From: Mariniflexile gromovii
GTDB taxonomy: Bacteria > Bacteroidota > Bacteroidia > Flavobacteriales > Flavobacteriaceae
Direction of reading: 5' to 3'
DNA length: 64,000 bases
Assembly (NCBI RefSeq): GCF_017814435.1
Contig: NZ_JAGJCB010000002.1
Coordinates: forward strand, 310,001 to 374,000
The notes beneath the pieces are model-generated. The model saw only the letters and a program-made list of their open reading frames with translations, did not search any database and was not told the origin of the DNA. The translations under genes were made by a program, and so were the position numbers. Below, piece by piece: positions 44,036 to 53,800 of the stretch; position 1 is the first letter of the stretch; every line of letters begins with the position of its first letter.

Positions 44036-46534
44036 TTATTTCTTTATAACTTTTTTATGTAAAACACCTTTACTTGTTTCAATTTCAACAAAATATAATC
44101 CGGAAGTATAGCTACTGATTTGAATATTTTCAAAATCTTTAGTTTGTTTAAATAATTGTTTACCTGTTGCACTGTAAACAACAATTTTCTTTACAGTAAC
44201 GCCATTAAAAACCTTAATACCAAAATCTTTGGTTGTTGGGTTTGGATATAACAAAACCTGTTCCTTGAAATCATTTTGGGTGATTGACAACGTTGATCCC
44301 TCAACAATTTTTGTAGAAACGGTATTTACAATAAGCGACTCATTATAATCAATGATTGGTTTTGACGCTGCAGAAGTTTTACCAGAAGCTTCTATATAAT
44401 CATAAAAGATTTCTGTTTTACCTGAAATAATACTGCCCACAATAACATCACCAGTTGGTTTTACTCTAAAAGCAATAAACGCTTTGCTTCCCTCTTCATC
44501 GTTTTGTTTTGCAGGAAGATTAATATTCTCAAATACAAATTCAACGAAATTTTTATTAGTAATTCTCGTTTTAAAATCATGACTTGAATTGATAATATTG
44601 ATGGTGTTCCAATCTAAATTTCTGTTTAAAATATCAGTAATGGCAATATTTTCAGCCATAGTTGAGCCTAAATTTTGAAAACGAATGATATAATCTAAGT
44701 AATTGGTAATTTCATCAATAACAATTTCTGCTCCCTGTAATACTTCTTTCTTATTTCCTGATGAAATACCATCTACAATTTGATTTAAAACATATGTGTT
44801 ATCTATCAAAAAATCATCTGCATTATTGCCTGTTATTGATGTTTGAAAATTCAGCTTATCGCCTTCGTTAATTACAGCAGAACTCATGATATTAAAGGAA
44901 ACATCAATAATTCGCTTTTCAAACGGATTTAAATTACTATAGCTAAAAGAAATTGTGTTTCCTGTTGAATTATTATGGATTGGATTCGCAGTATTGAAAC
45001 TTACAAGATTTTCGTCAAACTGTAAAGTTATGCTTCCTTCACTGGTGCTAGAACCTAAGTTTTCATAGACTATTTGATATTTTGCTTCCTCACCAAGCTG
45101 TATTTCTGATATAGGAATGAAAACGATATTCACATCATTTACATTTTGGCTATAATTAGAACAAAAATCAACAGTCGTGTTTTCTCCATAATCGGTAAAA
45201 TTACTTGTACTTGTTTCTGGATTTAGAGAAATATTATTACGCGTTAAAAACTGTGGCAATGTGGTTTCATAACTGTTTTTTAGTACAAATAAGCTATAAT
45301 TTCCATTGGCATCGGTTAATGTGGAAAATTGATTAATCCCGTCTGTGGCTTCTACCAACATATTAGGGATTTTAATATCTAAAACATCGCATCCATTATT
45401 ATTGTTATCATAAGCTACGTTTCCTTCAACAGTATTATATGGTAAAGTAATATTACAATCTTCAACAAATGTTGCATTTGGATCTATATTAGAGGAAAAT
45501 TTTGTTTCAAATGATGCGACATTATCAACACAAATGGTTCTTAAGTTTGGATTGTTCATAAGATGGAGTGAACGCAATACTGTTGGGCTTACATTTTTTA
45601 GGTTAACACTGCTAAGTAAATAACTATTGTTGCATGTAAATGATATTAAATTTGGAGTAGAAGTTAAATCCAATGTCTTTAATGGGCCGTCTCCTAAAGC
45701 TAAATTTTTCAGTTTTATATTGGCCGTCAAATCAAGAGATTTTATAAGTGTGTTGTATGTTATTAATCTCTCCAATAATGTATTTTTGCTCAAATCAATA
45801 CTTTCAACTAGCGTTCTGTCAAACTGCAGACTTTTAAGAATAGTTAGCTTTGACACATCTAAACTAGTTAATGGATTAAAACCACAAATCAAGGTCTCTA
45901 ATCCAGTATTATTGTCTAAAAGCAAATTAGTCAATTCATTGTAGTCACAGCTAAAAATTCTTAAATTCGTATTCGAGCTAACATCAATCCTTTTTATAGC
46001 ATTAATACTACAAGATAGTGATTCCAAAAAACTTAAATGACTAACATCTAAGGATGAAATTTTATTTCTGCTACAATTAAAAGTTCTTAATAAAGTGTTT
46101 TTACTAATATCTATATTTGTTATATTATTATTTTGACAAACTAAATATGTTAATCGTAAATTTTCACTAACATCTAGTGAATGTAATTGATTATCGTTGC
46201 AGCTTAAAGTTGTTAACAGTGTATTTTTACTAAGATCTACCTCACTAACCAAATTATAACTGAAATTTAAACCTGTAATATTAAGAAAAGCTTCAATACC
46301 TGTTAAATCCTTAATTTTAATTTCATCCAAATCACCAAACTGATTGCCTAGATAGAGTGGGCCATTAAAATTCCCAGCCTCATTTATCTGGATCTCACCA
46401 TCTCCATTAGTGTCTATTATATTGTTATGGCTCAGTAATCTAGCTTTAAAATTGGCGTCTGGAATATTAACAATTTGAGCTTGTGAAATATTTACTATTA
46501 ATACTAATAATAAAAATACGTAGAAGTTTTTCAT
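44036..46534 (-). CDS. T9SS-sorted leucine-rich-repeat surface protein
   Basis: 832 residues. A signal peptide ends near residue 19 (NISQAQ). About a dozen 21-residue leucine-rich repeats follow (about 70-330), each with the pattern LxxLxCxxNxLxxLDVSxN. A carboxypeptidase-regulatory-like module (about 365-405, with VAYDNNNNGCDV) comes next, then DUF11-type repeats over about 455-720. The C-terminal type A sorting domain is LYPNPTTKDFGI at about 758-769, ending VIKK. It should be secreted by the type IX system and attached to the cell surface. It starts converging on holB six bases away and is flanked by a repeat of the holB end. Confidence 0.88.
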   Translation of the reverse strand: MKNFYVFLLLVLIVNISQAQIVNIPDANFKARLLSHNNIIDTNGDGEIQINEAGNFNGPLYLGNQFGDLDEIKIKDLTGIEAFLNITGLNFSYNLVSEVDLSKNTLLTTLSCNDNQLHSLDVSENLRLTYLVCQNNNITNIDISKNTLLRTFNCSRNKISSLDVSHLSFLESLSCSINAIKRIDVSSNTNLRIFSCDYNELTNLLLDNNTGLETLICGFNPLTSLDVSKLTILKSLQFDRTLVESIDLSKNTLLERLITYNTLIKSLDLTANIKLKNLALGDGPLKTLDLTSTPNLISFTCNNSYLLSSVNLKNVSPTVLRSLHLMNNPNLRTICVDNVASFETKFSSNIDPNATFVEDCNITLPYNTVEGNVAYDNNNNGCDVLDIKIPNMLVEATDGINQFSTLTDANGNYSLFVLKNSYETTLPQFLTRNNISLNPETSTSNFTDYGENTTVDFCSNYSQNVNDVNIVFIPISEIQLGEEAKYQIVYENLGSSTSEGSITLQFDENLVSFNTANPIHNNSTGNTISFSYSNLNPFEKRIIDVSFNIMSSAVINEGDKLNFQTSITGNNADDFLIDNTYVLNQIVDGISSGNKKEVLQGAEIVIDEITNYLDYIIRFQNLGSTMAENIAITDILNRNLDWNTINIINSSHDFKTRITNKNFVEFVFENINLPAKQNDEEGSKAFIAFRVKPTGDVIVGSIISGKTEIFYDYIEASGKTSAASKPIIDYNESLIVNTVSTKIVEGSTLSITQNDFKEQVLLYPNPTTKDFGIKVFNGVTVKKIVVYSATGKQLFKQTKDFENIQISSYTSGLYFVEIETSKGVLHKKVIKK

Positions 46535-46644
46535 ATAAACTGAATTTAAACTCCTAAAGTAGGAATACGGGTTTAATAGATGTAAGTTTTTACAGTTTAT
46601 TCGACAAATTGCTAGATTACATAGCCATAAATATAATTAGCCAA

Positions 46645-46681
46645 TAAAATGATGGGGGTGTTGTATAAAAAAGCAGAGTAA
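46645..46681 (+). pseudogene. degenerate copy of the holB 3' end
   Basis: 30 of 37 bases match the last 37 bases of holB. In the holB reading frame it reads K-M-M-G-V-L-Y-K-K-A-E-stop against K-L-T-R-L-L-H-K-K-A-E-stop. The last two changes, GCG to GCA and GAA to GAG, are synonymous. The preceding codons (Leu-Ala-Asn against Leu-Ser-Ile) also correspond, after which similarity fades and an in-frame TAA occurs. It looks like a relic gene end rather than chance. Confidence 0.62.
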
Positions 46682-46696
46682 TTATATATAATAAAA

Positions 46697-46727
46697 AAAC
46701 CCTGAAAAAAAATAATTTTCAGGGTTT
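46697..46727 (-). terminator. intrinsic terminator of the OmpH-like gene
   Basis: AAACCCTGAAAA and TTTTCAGGGTTT form a 12-base stem around a seven-base A/T loop. On the minus strand the stem is followed by a T-run. It lies 24 bases downstream of the OmpH-like stop. Confidence 0.75.
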
Positions 46728-46751
46728 AACATGCTGTATAACAGATAGTTA

Positions 46752-47267
46752 TTACTTTTTATACTCTTTATTTAAGCCTTCTAAAATAACCTTTGTTAAA
46801 TCATTATCTTCAGCACCGTACATAACGGTAGCAGCTGCATCGCTTGTTCCTAAAATATAAGTGTATCCGTTATTTTTTCCGTATTCTTTAACGTGTTTTT
46901 TAACTTTGCTAATTACAGAATCGATTTCTGTTTGATAATCTCGTTGTAATTGTTGTTGCTCCATTTGCATTTTTTGTTGAAGCAATTGTTGTTTTTGTTG
47001 CAAGCCCCCCATTAACTCTTGAGCTTTTGCTTGAGAAGATTTTTGTGCAGTAATTTGAGCATCTTGAACTTCCAATTGAAATTCTTTTCCAACGCTATCG
47101 GCTTTTTTTCTAAAAGCTTCTTCTTTTGCTTGAAACTTTGCTTCAACATCTTTTTTCTCTTGATAATCGTTTATAACAGTACCATTATCTACAAATCCAA
47201 TTTTTGCTTGTTTTTGGCAAGAAGTAAATGCCAACGCTAATACTATAACGTAAAATATGTTTTTCAT
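46752..47267 (-). CDS. OmpH/Skp-family periplasmic chaperone-like lipoprotein
   Basis: 171 residues. A lipoprotein signal peptide ends LAFTSC (Cys17). A beta-strand start, IGFVDNGTVINDYQEK, leads into a long Lys/Glu/Gln-rich coiled coil (about 40-120), then a compact C-terminal domain with YTYILGTSDAAATVMYGAED. This is the jellyfish Skp/OmpH architecture that holds unfolded outer-membrane proteins. The lipid anchor is a variant relative to soluble enterobacterial Skp. TACTTTTG at 47290-47297 is its likely -7 box. Confidence 0.85.
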   Translation of the reverse strand: MKNIFYVIVLALAFTSCQKQAKIGFVDNGTVINDYQEKKDVEAKFQAKEEAFRKKADSVGKEFQLEVQDAQITAQKSSQAKAQELMGGLQQKQQLLQQKMQMEQQQLQRDYQTEIDSVISKVKKHVKEYGKNNGYTYILGTSDAAATVMYGAEDNDLTKVILEGLNKEYKK

Positions 47268-47289
47268 TTTTTAAAATTTATAAGTCGAA

Positions 47290-47297
47290 CAAAAGTA
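47290..47297 (-). promoter_or_regulatory. -7 box for the OmpH-like gene
   Basis: On the minus strand TACTTTTG matches TAnnTTTG, 22 bases before the ATG at 47267. No TTG at the expected distance. Confidence 0.42.
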
Positions 47298-47494
47298 ATA
47301 AAGTAAAATAGAAGTTAGAGTAAAATTTGTTTGATTTTATCATATAGCTATAATTTATAGTTTGCATAAGATTTTATAATAATATCTTATCAAAAACAAG
47401 CTTCATATCTGCGTTTAAATCGATTTTCAGGAATTAGCAGGGTGATTGCTTGTTTCGTAGCTTAAAAACGGCTTTAAGACCTTAAAATTCAATT

Positions 47495-48355
47495 TTAGCT
47501 GTTTTTTATGATATAAATTAACGAAGAAGCCTCTTTTGTGGACAGAGATTTTAAATTTGAACGCATTCCAATCCAAAAGCCTTTTAAAAAATTCATTTTA
47601 CCTTTTTTATATTTTTCAGAAAGAAGGCTTACATAAAGCGCATCAAAATACATGGGTTTTGTTTTTATTACTTCCATAGACATTTTTGAAACTAATTTTG
47701 AAATGGAATTTCTATTAAAATGCCAAAGATGTCTGGGTACATCAAAAGCTGCCCAAAATTCTTTATAATATTCAGCATCGTAACTTTTATAATTTGGCAC
47801 TGCAATTATTAAAGTTCCTTTAGGTTTTAAAAGTTTTTTAAAAGTTTGAACCTGTTCTTCTAAATTTGGCAAATGCTCCAATACATGCCAAAGGGTAATA
47901 ACATCAAAACTTTCGGGTTCGAATTTTAAAAGCTTATTGGTATTGTAAACCGCATTATCGGTTTTTATGTTTGCTATCAATCGAGCTTCATCATTTGGTT
48001 CAATACCAAAAACACTCCAATGGTTCTTTTTTGCTTCCAGTAAAAAATCACCTGTTCCACAACCTATATCTAACAGTGATTTTTCAGCAGAAGCAAAACC
48101 ATTAATCAATTTCAGTTTTTGTTTTAATGAAATTTTTCTAACCAAATGGTAAGCATACTCAAACAGGTTTCTTTTAGAATCGGTATGCGAAATGTAATCT
48201 TCACTTTTATAATATTCGGGTAGTTTATCTGCAGCAGGCTGTGGCAAGGTTTCTAAAAAACCATATTCCATGTTTTCGAACAGCTCAAAAATTTCACCAG
48301 AAACCGAATGATCTTTTACTTTTAAGAAAGGTGATTTTAGATTTTCTTTTGTCAC
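47495..48355 (-). CDS. class I SAM-dependent methyltransferase
   Basis: 286 residues. The SAM-binding glycine loop is SLLDIGCGTGDFLL (about 92-105), with VFGIEPNDEARLIA and LWHVLEHLPN (about 157-166) downstream. The HVLEHL motif marks the Methyltransf_23 type. The start is GTG at 48355. A segment starting PPNYKS-like (VPNYKSYDAEYY, about 187-198) resembles enzymes that modify sugars or small metabolites, but the substrate is not identifiable. A parS-like palindrome lies in its leader, 24 bases upstream. Confidence 0.83.
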   Translation of the reverse strand: MTKENLKSPFLKVKDHSVSGEIFELFENMEYGFLETLPQPAADKLPEYYKSEDYISHTDSKRNLFEYAYHLVRKISLKQKLKLINGFASAEKSLLDIGCGTGDFLLEAKKNHWSVFGIEPNDEARLIANIKTDNAVYNTNKLLKFEPESFDVITLWHVLEHLPNLEEQVQTFKKLLKPKGTLIIAVPNYKSYDAEYYKEFWAAFDVPRHLWHFNRNSISKLVSKMSMEVIKTKPMYFDALYVSLLSEKYKKGKMNFLKGFWIGMRSNLKSLSTKEASSLIYIIKNS

Positions 48356-48378
48356 GATTTCACGAATATTTATTCAAA

Positions 48379-48410
48379 TTTTCAGACGTTCCACGTGGAA
48401 CGTCTGAAAA
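48379..48410. other. parS-like centromere site, 32-bp perfect palindrome
   Basis: A perfect 32-base palindrome centred between 48394 and 48395. Its core GTTCCACGTGGAAC (48388-48401) equals the parS core recognised by ParB in several phyla. The extra arms (TTTTCAGAC / GTCTGAAAA) extend it beyond a usual 16-base site. It lies between mnmG and the methyltransferase. There is no T-run, so it is not a normal terminator. Confidence 0.75.
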
Positions 48411-48442
48411 AATTAATTATAATTTAGATTATTACTTTAAGC

Positions 48443-50314
48443 TTATCTTCCCATATAAACCAACAATACGGAAATATCATTAGGAGAAACACCACTAATT
48501 CTTGAAGCTTGAGACACCGTTGCTGGTTGTATTTTTTTAAGTTTCTCGCGCGCTTCAAAACTCATGGATTTAATTTGAGAATAATCAAAATCCTTTGGTA
48601 TTTTAACGTACTCTAGCCTACTTAATTTATCGGCGTTATTCTTTTCTTTAGAAATATAGCCTGAATATTTAATTTGAATTTCAGCCTGTTCTACCACTTC
48701 ATTATCTAGATTATTATTATTGATATATGCTTCAACCGATTCGAATTGGCGCATATCGTCAATCGTAATATTAGGTCTTGAAAAAATCTTAAACATCTTA
48801 TCCGATTGTTTAATAGGCGATGATTCTTTAGCTTCCAGCACAGGATTGGCATCTTCTGGTTTTACACTTGTTTCAGCAAAAAACTTTACAAATTTTTCAG
48901 CTTCTTCATGCTTTTGCTCCATTCTTCGTAAACGTTTTTCGGTAGCTAAACCTATTTCAAAACCTTTGGGTGTTAACCTTAAATCGGCATTATCTTGACG
49001 CAACAATGTTCTATACTCTGCTCTAGAGGTAAACATTCTATAAGGCTCATCCGTACCTTTGGTAATCAAATCATCAATCAAAACACCTATATAAGCCTCA
49101 TCTCTTTTTAAGGTGAAAGCTTCTTTTTCTTGAACTTTTAAACTCGCATTGATACCAGCCATCAAACCTTGAGATGCCGCTTCTTCATAACCAGTAGTCC
49201 CATTAATTTGACCAGCGAAATACAACCCTTCTACAAGCTTTGTTTCTAGTGTGTGCTTTAATTGCGTTGGCGGAAAATAATCGTACTCTATAGCATAACC
49301 TGGTCTAAAAAATTTGACGTTTTCAAAACCAACCACAGAACGCAATGCTTTAAACTGCACATCTTCGGGAAGTGACGTAGAAAAACCATTAACGTAAACC
49401 TCACAGGTGTTCCATCCTTCCGGCTCTACAAATAATTGGTGCCTGTCTTTATCAGCAAATCGATTGATTTTATCTTCAATAGACGGACAATAACGCGGTC
49501 CCAAGCTTTTTATTCTTCCATTAAACATAGGCGATCTATCAAAGCCTTCACGAAGTAAATCGTGCACCAATTCACTGGTATAAGTCATGTGACAAGAACG
49601 TTGGTTTTGGAGCGGTTTAGTAACATCTAAATATGAAAACTTTTCAGGGCTTTCATCACCAGGTTGTTCGATCATTTTTGAATAATCTAGTGAACGTCCA
49701 TCAACTCGTGGTGGTGTTCCTGTTTTCATTCTGCCCGATTCAAAACCTAAACTTACCAGTTGCTCGGTAATACCCGTAGCGGCCTTTTCTCCTGCTCTAC
49801 CTCCACCAAAATTCTTATCGCCAATATGTATTAATCCGTTTAAAAAAGTACCGTTAGTTAAGACCACAGACTTCCCTTTTATCTCAACACCTAATGATGT
49901 TTTTACACCAACAACTTGATTGTTCTTTACTAACAAACCAGAAACCATTTCTTGGTAAAAATCTAAATTTGGCGTTCCTTCCAACATTAGCCTCCAGTCT
50001 TCTGCAAAACGCATTCGGTCACTTTGCACTCTCGGACTCCACATAGCAGGTCCTTTAGATTTATTAAGCATTTTAAACTGTATGGCAGAGGTATCGGACA
50101 CTATACCTGAGTAACCCCCAAGCGCATCAATTTCTCTAACAATTTGCCCTTTAGCAATGCCTCCCATAGCAGGGTTGCAAGACATTTGAGCAATGTTCTG
50201 AAGGTTCATTGTAATAAGTAATGTTTTACTTCCCATATTGGCGGCAGCGGCGGCAGCTTCGCTACCTGCATGACCAGCACCAACAACTATAACATCATAA
50301 ACATCATTAAACAT
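48443..50314 (-). CDS. mnmG: tRNA uridine-5-carboxymethylaminomethyl synthesis enzyme MnmG (GidA)
   Basis: 623 residues. With MnmE it installs the cmnm5 group on U34 of tRNAs reading NNA/NNG codons. The FAD motif is VGAGHAGSEAA (11-21). MSCNPAMGGIAKG (45-57) and the GTPPRVDGRSLDY region are present. The usual C-terminal helical domain ends near IQPATVSQASRISGVSPNDI. The gene is bracketed by two parS-like sites, reminiscent of the gid/par region of other bacteria. Confidence 0.96.
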   Translation of the reverse strand: MFNDVYDVIVVGAGHAGSEAAAAAANMGSKTLLITMNLQNIAQMSCNPAMGGIAKGQIVREIDALGGYSGIVSDTSAIQFKMLNKSKGPAMWSPRVQSDRMRFAEDWRLMLEGTPNLDFYQEMVSGLLVKNNQVVGVKTSLGVEIKGKSVVLTNGTFLNGLIHIGDKNFGGGRAGEKAATGITEQLVSLGFESGRMKTGTPPRVDGRSLDYSKMIEQPGDESPEKFSYLDVTKPLQNQRSCHMTYTSELVHDLLREGFDRSPMFNGRIKSLGPRYCPSIEDKINRFADKDRHQLFVEPEGWNTCEVYVNGFSTSLPEDVQFKALRSVVGFENVKFFRPGYAIEYDYFPPTQLKHTLETKLVEGLYFAGQINGTTGYEEAASQGLMAGINASLKVQEKEAFTLKRDEAYIGVLIDDLITKGTDEPYRMFTSRAEYRTLLRQDNADLRLTPKGFEIGLATEKRLRRMEQKHEEAEKFVKFFAETSVKPEDANPVLEAKESSPIKQSDKMFKIFSRPNITIDDMRQFESVEAYINNNNLDNEVVEQAEIQIKYSGYISKEKNNADKLSRLEYVKIPKDFDYSQIKSMSFEAREKLKKIQPATVSQASRISGVSPNDISVLLVYMGR

Positions 50315-50331
50315 AACTATATTTTTTTATA

Positions 50332-50347
50332 TGTTCCACGTGGAACA
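50332..50347. other. parS-like centromere site
   Basis: TGTTCCACGTGGAACA, a perfect 16-base palindrome identical to a well-known parS variant. It sits in the short gap upstream of mnmG, 18 bases before its ATG and downstream of the candidate -7 box at 50374-50381, so it is inside the likely mnmG leader. A second copy of the core is at 48388-48401. Confidence 0.82.
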
Positions 50348-50373
50348 ATGTAATTTTTTAAATTTTGAATTTG

Positions 50374-50381
50374 CAAATATA
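50374..50381 (-). promoter_or_regulatory. -7 box for mnmG
   Basis: On the minus strand TATATTTG matches TAnnTTTG. It lies 60 bases before the mnmG ATG, with the parS-like site between them. No -33 TTG visible. Confidence 0.42.
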
Positions 50382-50398
50382 CACTGATTTAGCGAATA

Positions 50399-50809
50399 TT
50401 AAGCTAGTTGTTTTAAGTAGTGGTTTTCCTTTTCGCGCATTAGCTTTTCATCTGCTATCGACTTGTCTTTGTAACCACAATAATGCAACACGCCATGAAC
50501 GATGACACGGTTTAGCTCCTCTTCAAAAGCAACATTAAAGTCTTTAGCGTTATCTAATACTCTTTCAACAGAAATGAAAATATCGCCCTGAATATTTTTT
50601 CCAACAGAGTAATCAAAGCTAATAATATCGGTCAAGGTGTCGTGATTTAGAAACTCAACATTTAATTTATGCAAATAATCATCATCACAAAAGATGTAAT
50701 TGACCTCTTCCAAAACACAACCTTCTGCTTTGATAACATCGGAAATCCACGAACCAATACGCTGCTCGTCTTCTAATAAAAACTTTGTTTCGTAATTAAA
50801 ATTAATCAT
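50399..50809 (-). CDS. ybeY: rRNA maturation RNase YbeY
   Basis: 136 residues of the single-strand endoribonuclease that processes 16S rRNA 3' ends. The zinc motif is HGVLHYCGYKDK (about 110-121). The first two histidines match the consensus HxxxHxxGxxH, but the third ligand position carries Lys/Asp rather than His. I believe this variant is shared by other flavobacteria. The 3' end lies 85 bases before mnmG, and its start overlaps the end of the DUF4175 gene by eight bases. Confidence 0.87.
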   Translation of the reverse strand: MINFNYETKFLLEDEQRIGSWISDVIKAEGCVLEEVNYIFCDDDYLHKLNVEFLNHDTLTDIISFDYSVGKNIQGDIFISVERVLDNAKDFNVAFEEELNRVIVHGVLHYCGYKDKSIADEKLMREKENHYLKQLA

Positions 50810-53800
50810 TATTCTGCTTAAAATACTTTTGAACTTTCTTCTTGTAAACTGGCTGCAAAGGTAGTGTTTGTTTGTTCAATATTTCAGTGGTGTTAAAATA
50901 TTGCTTAGCAGTAGGTATTTGGTTGTTTGAATTGTTATCAAAATTCTTATTGTTGGTTTGAGATTCACGCTTATTATCTTCACCTTGTTGAAAGGATGCA
51001 TTCTCCAATTTTAATAATTGATGCTTTAAATCCATCATCTTTTGAAGCGTTTGATTCGTAAAACCTTTGTTCAACAAATCCAATTCTACCTCTTCCATTT
51101 TTCTAAGCAAGGAAGATGCATTACCAGACATGCCTTCTTTAGCAAGCTTTTCTTCTAAAGCATTTCGCAGTTGTTGCTGCTCTTGATAAATTTGATACAA
51201 CAAACCATTTAACTCCTCATTGTTTCCTTCCCCTTCGCCTCCGCTCTTGTTGCCGTTTTTATCTTGCCCTGGTTTATCACCATTCTTACCTTTATCTCCT
51301 TCTTTGCCTTTTTCACCTTCCTTTTTTCCTTCTCCTTCATCTTTAGGCTTACCTTCTTTACCCTTTTTCAAACCTTCTTCCATCATTTTGTTTAGCTGCT
51401 CTTGACTCATAATAATATCAGGAAGTTGCATTTCACCCTGTCCACCCTTACCAGCAGACATGCTTAAATTCTCTTGCATGTTATCCAAAACATCGCTTAA
51501 AAAATTTGATAAATTATTGGCAGCTGTAATGGTGAATTGCTGATTGGAAACCCCTTGGTGTATTTGGTTTTCAGCAAACCAACCCAACGCTTTATCTATG
51601 TTATAATACACATCTGTAATTTGCTTATTCACTTCTTCTGAAAGTTTTGGTTGACGAAGCGATAACGCAAATAAACTATCATCGATATGCTCAAAATGTT
51701 CACGTAAACTGTTTTGTTTCTTTAGTAAAGAGGCATACTTATTGTGGTTCTCCTCTACGGTTTGAAATTGCTTCATAAGCTTTTCTTCATCAAAAGAAAA
51801 AAGCAAAACATTGTCTAAAACCTGACGGAGCATTTCAACATCTTCTTGCATTTGTTCACCACCTCCAGCTTGCATAGCACTTTGCATTTGTTGGCTTAAT
51901 TTCTTCATTTTTTGAGCTGCCTTTTTTTGGCTTTGCTGTGCGTTCTTCTTGCTTTCACCATTGTTTGGAGAAGGATTGTTTTCCTCCTTTTTCAATTCTT
52001 CTGAGGCCTTTTGTTGTTCCTTTTTGATTTCGTTTTCCTCTAAATTATCTTGCGGAATTTTAATAGGCTTTTTTAAAGCGTCTCCTTCTTTCTTTAGATT
52101 GTCCAATTGCTTTTGAAATTCTTCAAAATCCTTATTCAATGCATCTTGTTTTTCTTTGGTGTTTTTGTCTTCTGGTTCGTTCGATAATTTTTCTTGGTCT
52201 TTGGCTAGTTGTTCCAAATCTTCTGTAAGTTTATCTAATTTCTTTTCAACATAAAAACGTTTTGTTAATTCTAAAAGCTGCTCTAAACTTCGCTTCTTGT
52301 TCTTGTTTTGTTTTGCAAGTTCATCAAGCTTTTTTGTTAGCTCGTCTTTGTTTATTTTTTCCTGAAGTTTTTGAAGTTCTTCTAAAAGTTTTTCATCTTG
52401 TTTTAACTGCTCTTCGTTGGCCTTTAAACGCTCTTTTAAATCTTCTTTGAATTGGTCTTTTTCTTTGTTATCCTTTTCGAACTCTTCCAAATTGTCCTTT
52501 AACTTTTTGTTGAAATTTTTCATCATTTCATCTTGCTGTTTCTGACGCTGTAAAAAAGTTTCCAATTTCTTTTTATCATTAAAATTTAGATTCGATTTTT
52601 CCTTTTGGGTTCTAGACAATTGCTCCAATTGTTTTTCCTGCTCATCAAACTTCTTTAAAGATTTATTGAAATCTTTTATAGATTCACTCTGTGCATTCAA
52701 CTGTTTGGCCACTTCTTCTTCTTTTGTGCGCTTTCTATAGGTGAACACATTACTTTTAGAGCTTTTATACTTGTTAACTTCATCATTATCAAATATTTGA
52801 AAGTATAATTCATACGAAACGCCTTCTTTAACCTTCAAGTTATTAGGAAACGCTGTAATAAACTCTGAAACATTGGAATTTGAAACCGTAATGGTCTCTA
52901 CTTTCTTCTGGGTTTCATCTTCTGATGGATAATAAACCAATTGCAATTTGCTAAAGCCATAATCATCACTTACCTGCCCATGGAAATAAAGTGTTTGCAA
53001 ATCGAGGCTATCGGTCTTTACTTTTAAATTGATGTTTGGGTATTCATCTTTTACCACATTCAAATTAAAAGATAAGGTCTCATAATTTTTTAACTGATTG
53101 TTACTGGTGCTTAAACTGTACTGCAAATTATTGAAAACACGTTTTGAAGTTTCAAAAACACCATCATTTTCCATAGAAAAATTCACGGTATCTTTTGTAA
53201 ACAACTGCACTTTTTTGGTTGCTTTTGTTTTTAAACGCCAAGTAATATAAGTACCTTCTGGTATAATGGCATTACCTGTGCTTTTTAAAACTTCGTCTTG
53301 CTTTTTGGTGTAGTTTGGATAATCCAAAACCATTTCAAAACTTAATAAAGATGGCACTTCCACTACTTCAATGGTATATGGTTTGGAAGTAACATTGTTT
53401 GAAGTGAGTTGAAATTCTATAGCTTCTTTTGGTTGTGAAAACACATATTCAAACTCCCCAATACCTGTTTGCTTTAAAAAATAGGTTTCGTTGTTATAAA
53501 TTATTTCAGCATTCTCTGGTATAACATCGCCCGCCGTTTTAACTATCAATTTAAAATCTTTGTTTTCTATAGCATTCAAATGATTGTTCACCACAAAAAA
53601 TTGAAACGGTGCCGGTGGCTCATAAGCCGTTTTGTAATGTGTTACGCGTTCCAAACTATTACTAAACCAACTCGTATTACCAAAAACAAAAGTGGCCAAA
53701 AGAATTACAACAGGTATGGCTGCATACTTTAAATACTGAAGATTCCTTTTAAAATTGACAGCCAACTTAAACGGAATGGGATGAAGCTCTATGGATTTTT

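Larger units (their letters stand above)
46535..46751. other. intergenic region containing a holB remnant and a terminator
   Basis: This 217-base gap between the leucine-rich-repeat gene and the OmpH-like gene holds the presumed promoter of the former, the holB-like remnant (46645-46681) and an intrinsic terminator (46697-46727). I see no complete gene. Confidence 0.6.

Noticed and set aside
45627-45944. A 105-codon open frame on the plus strand opposite the leucine-rich-repeat gene
   Set aside because: The repeated structure of the real gene keeps the opposite frame open. The translation shows no domain of its own.
48379-48410. Palindrome read as an intrinsic terminator of mnmG
   Set aside because: It is not followed by a T-run on the minus strand, and its centre matches parS.
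51220-51405. A Pro/Ser-rich plus-strand frame
   Set aside because: It is the reverse complement of the Gly/Lys/Glu-rich low-complexity part of the DUF4175 gene.
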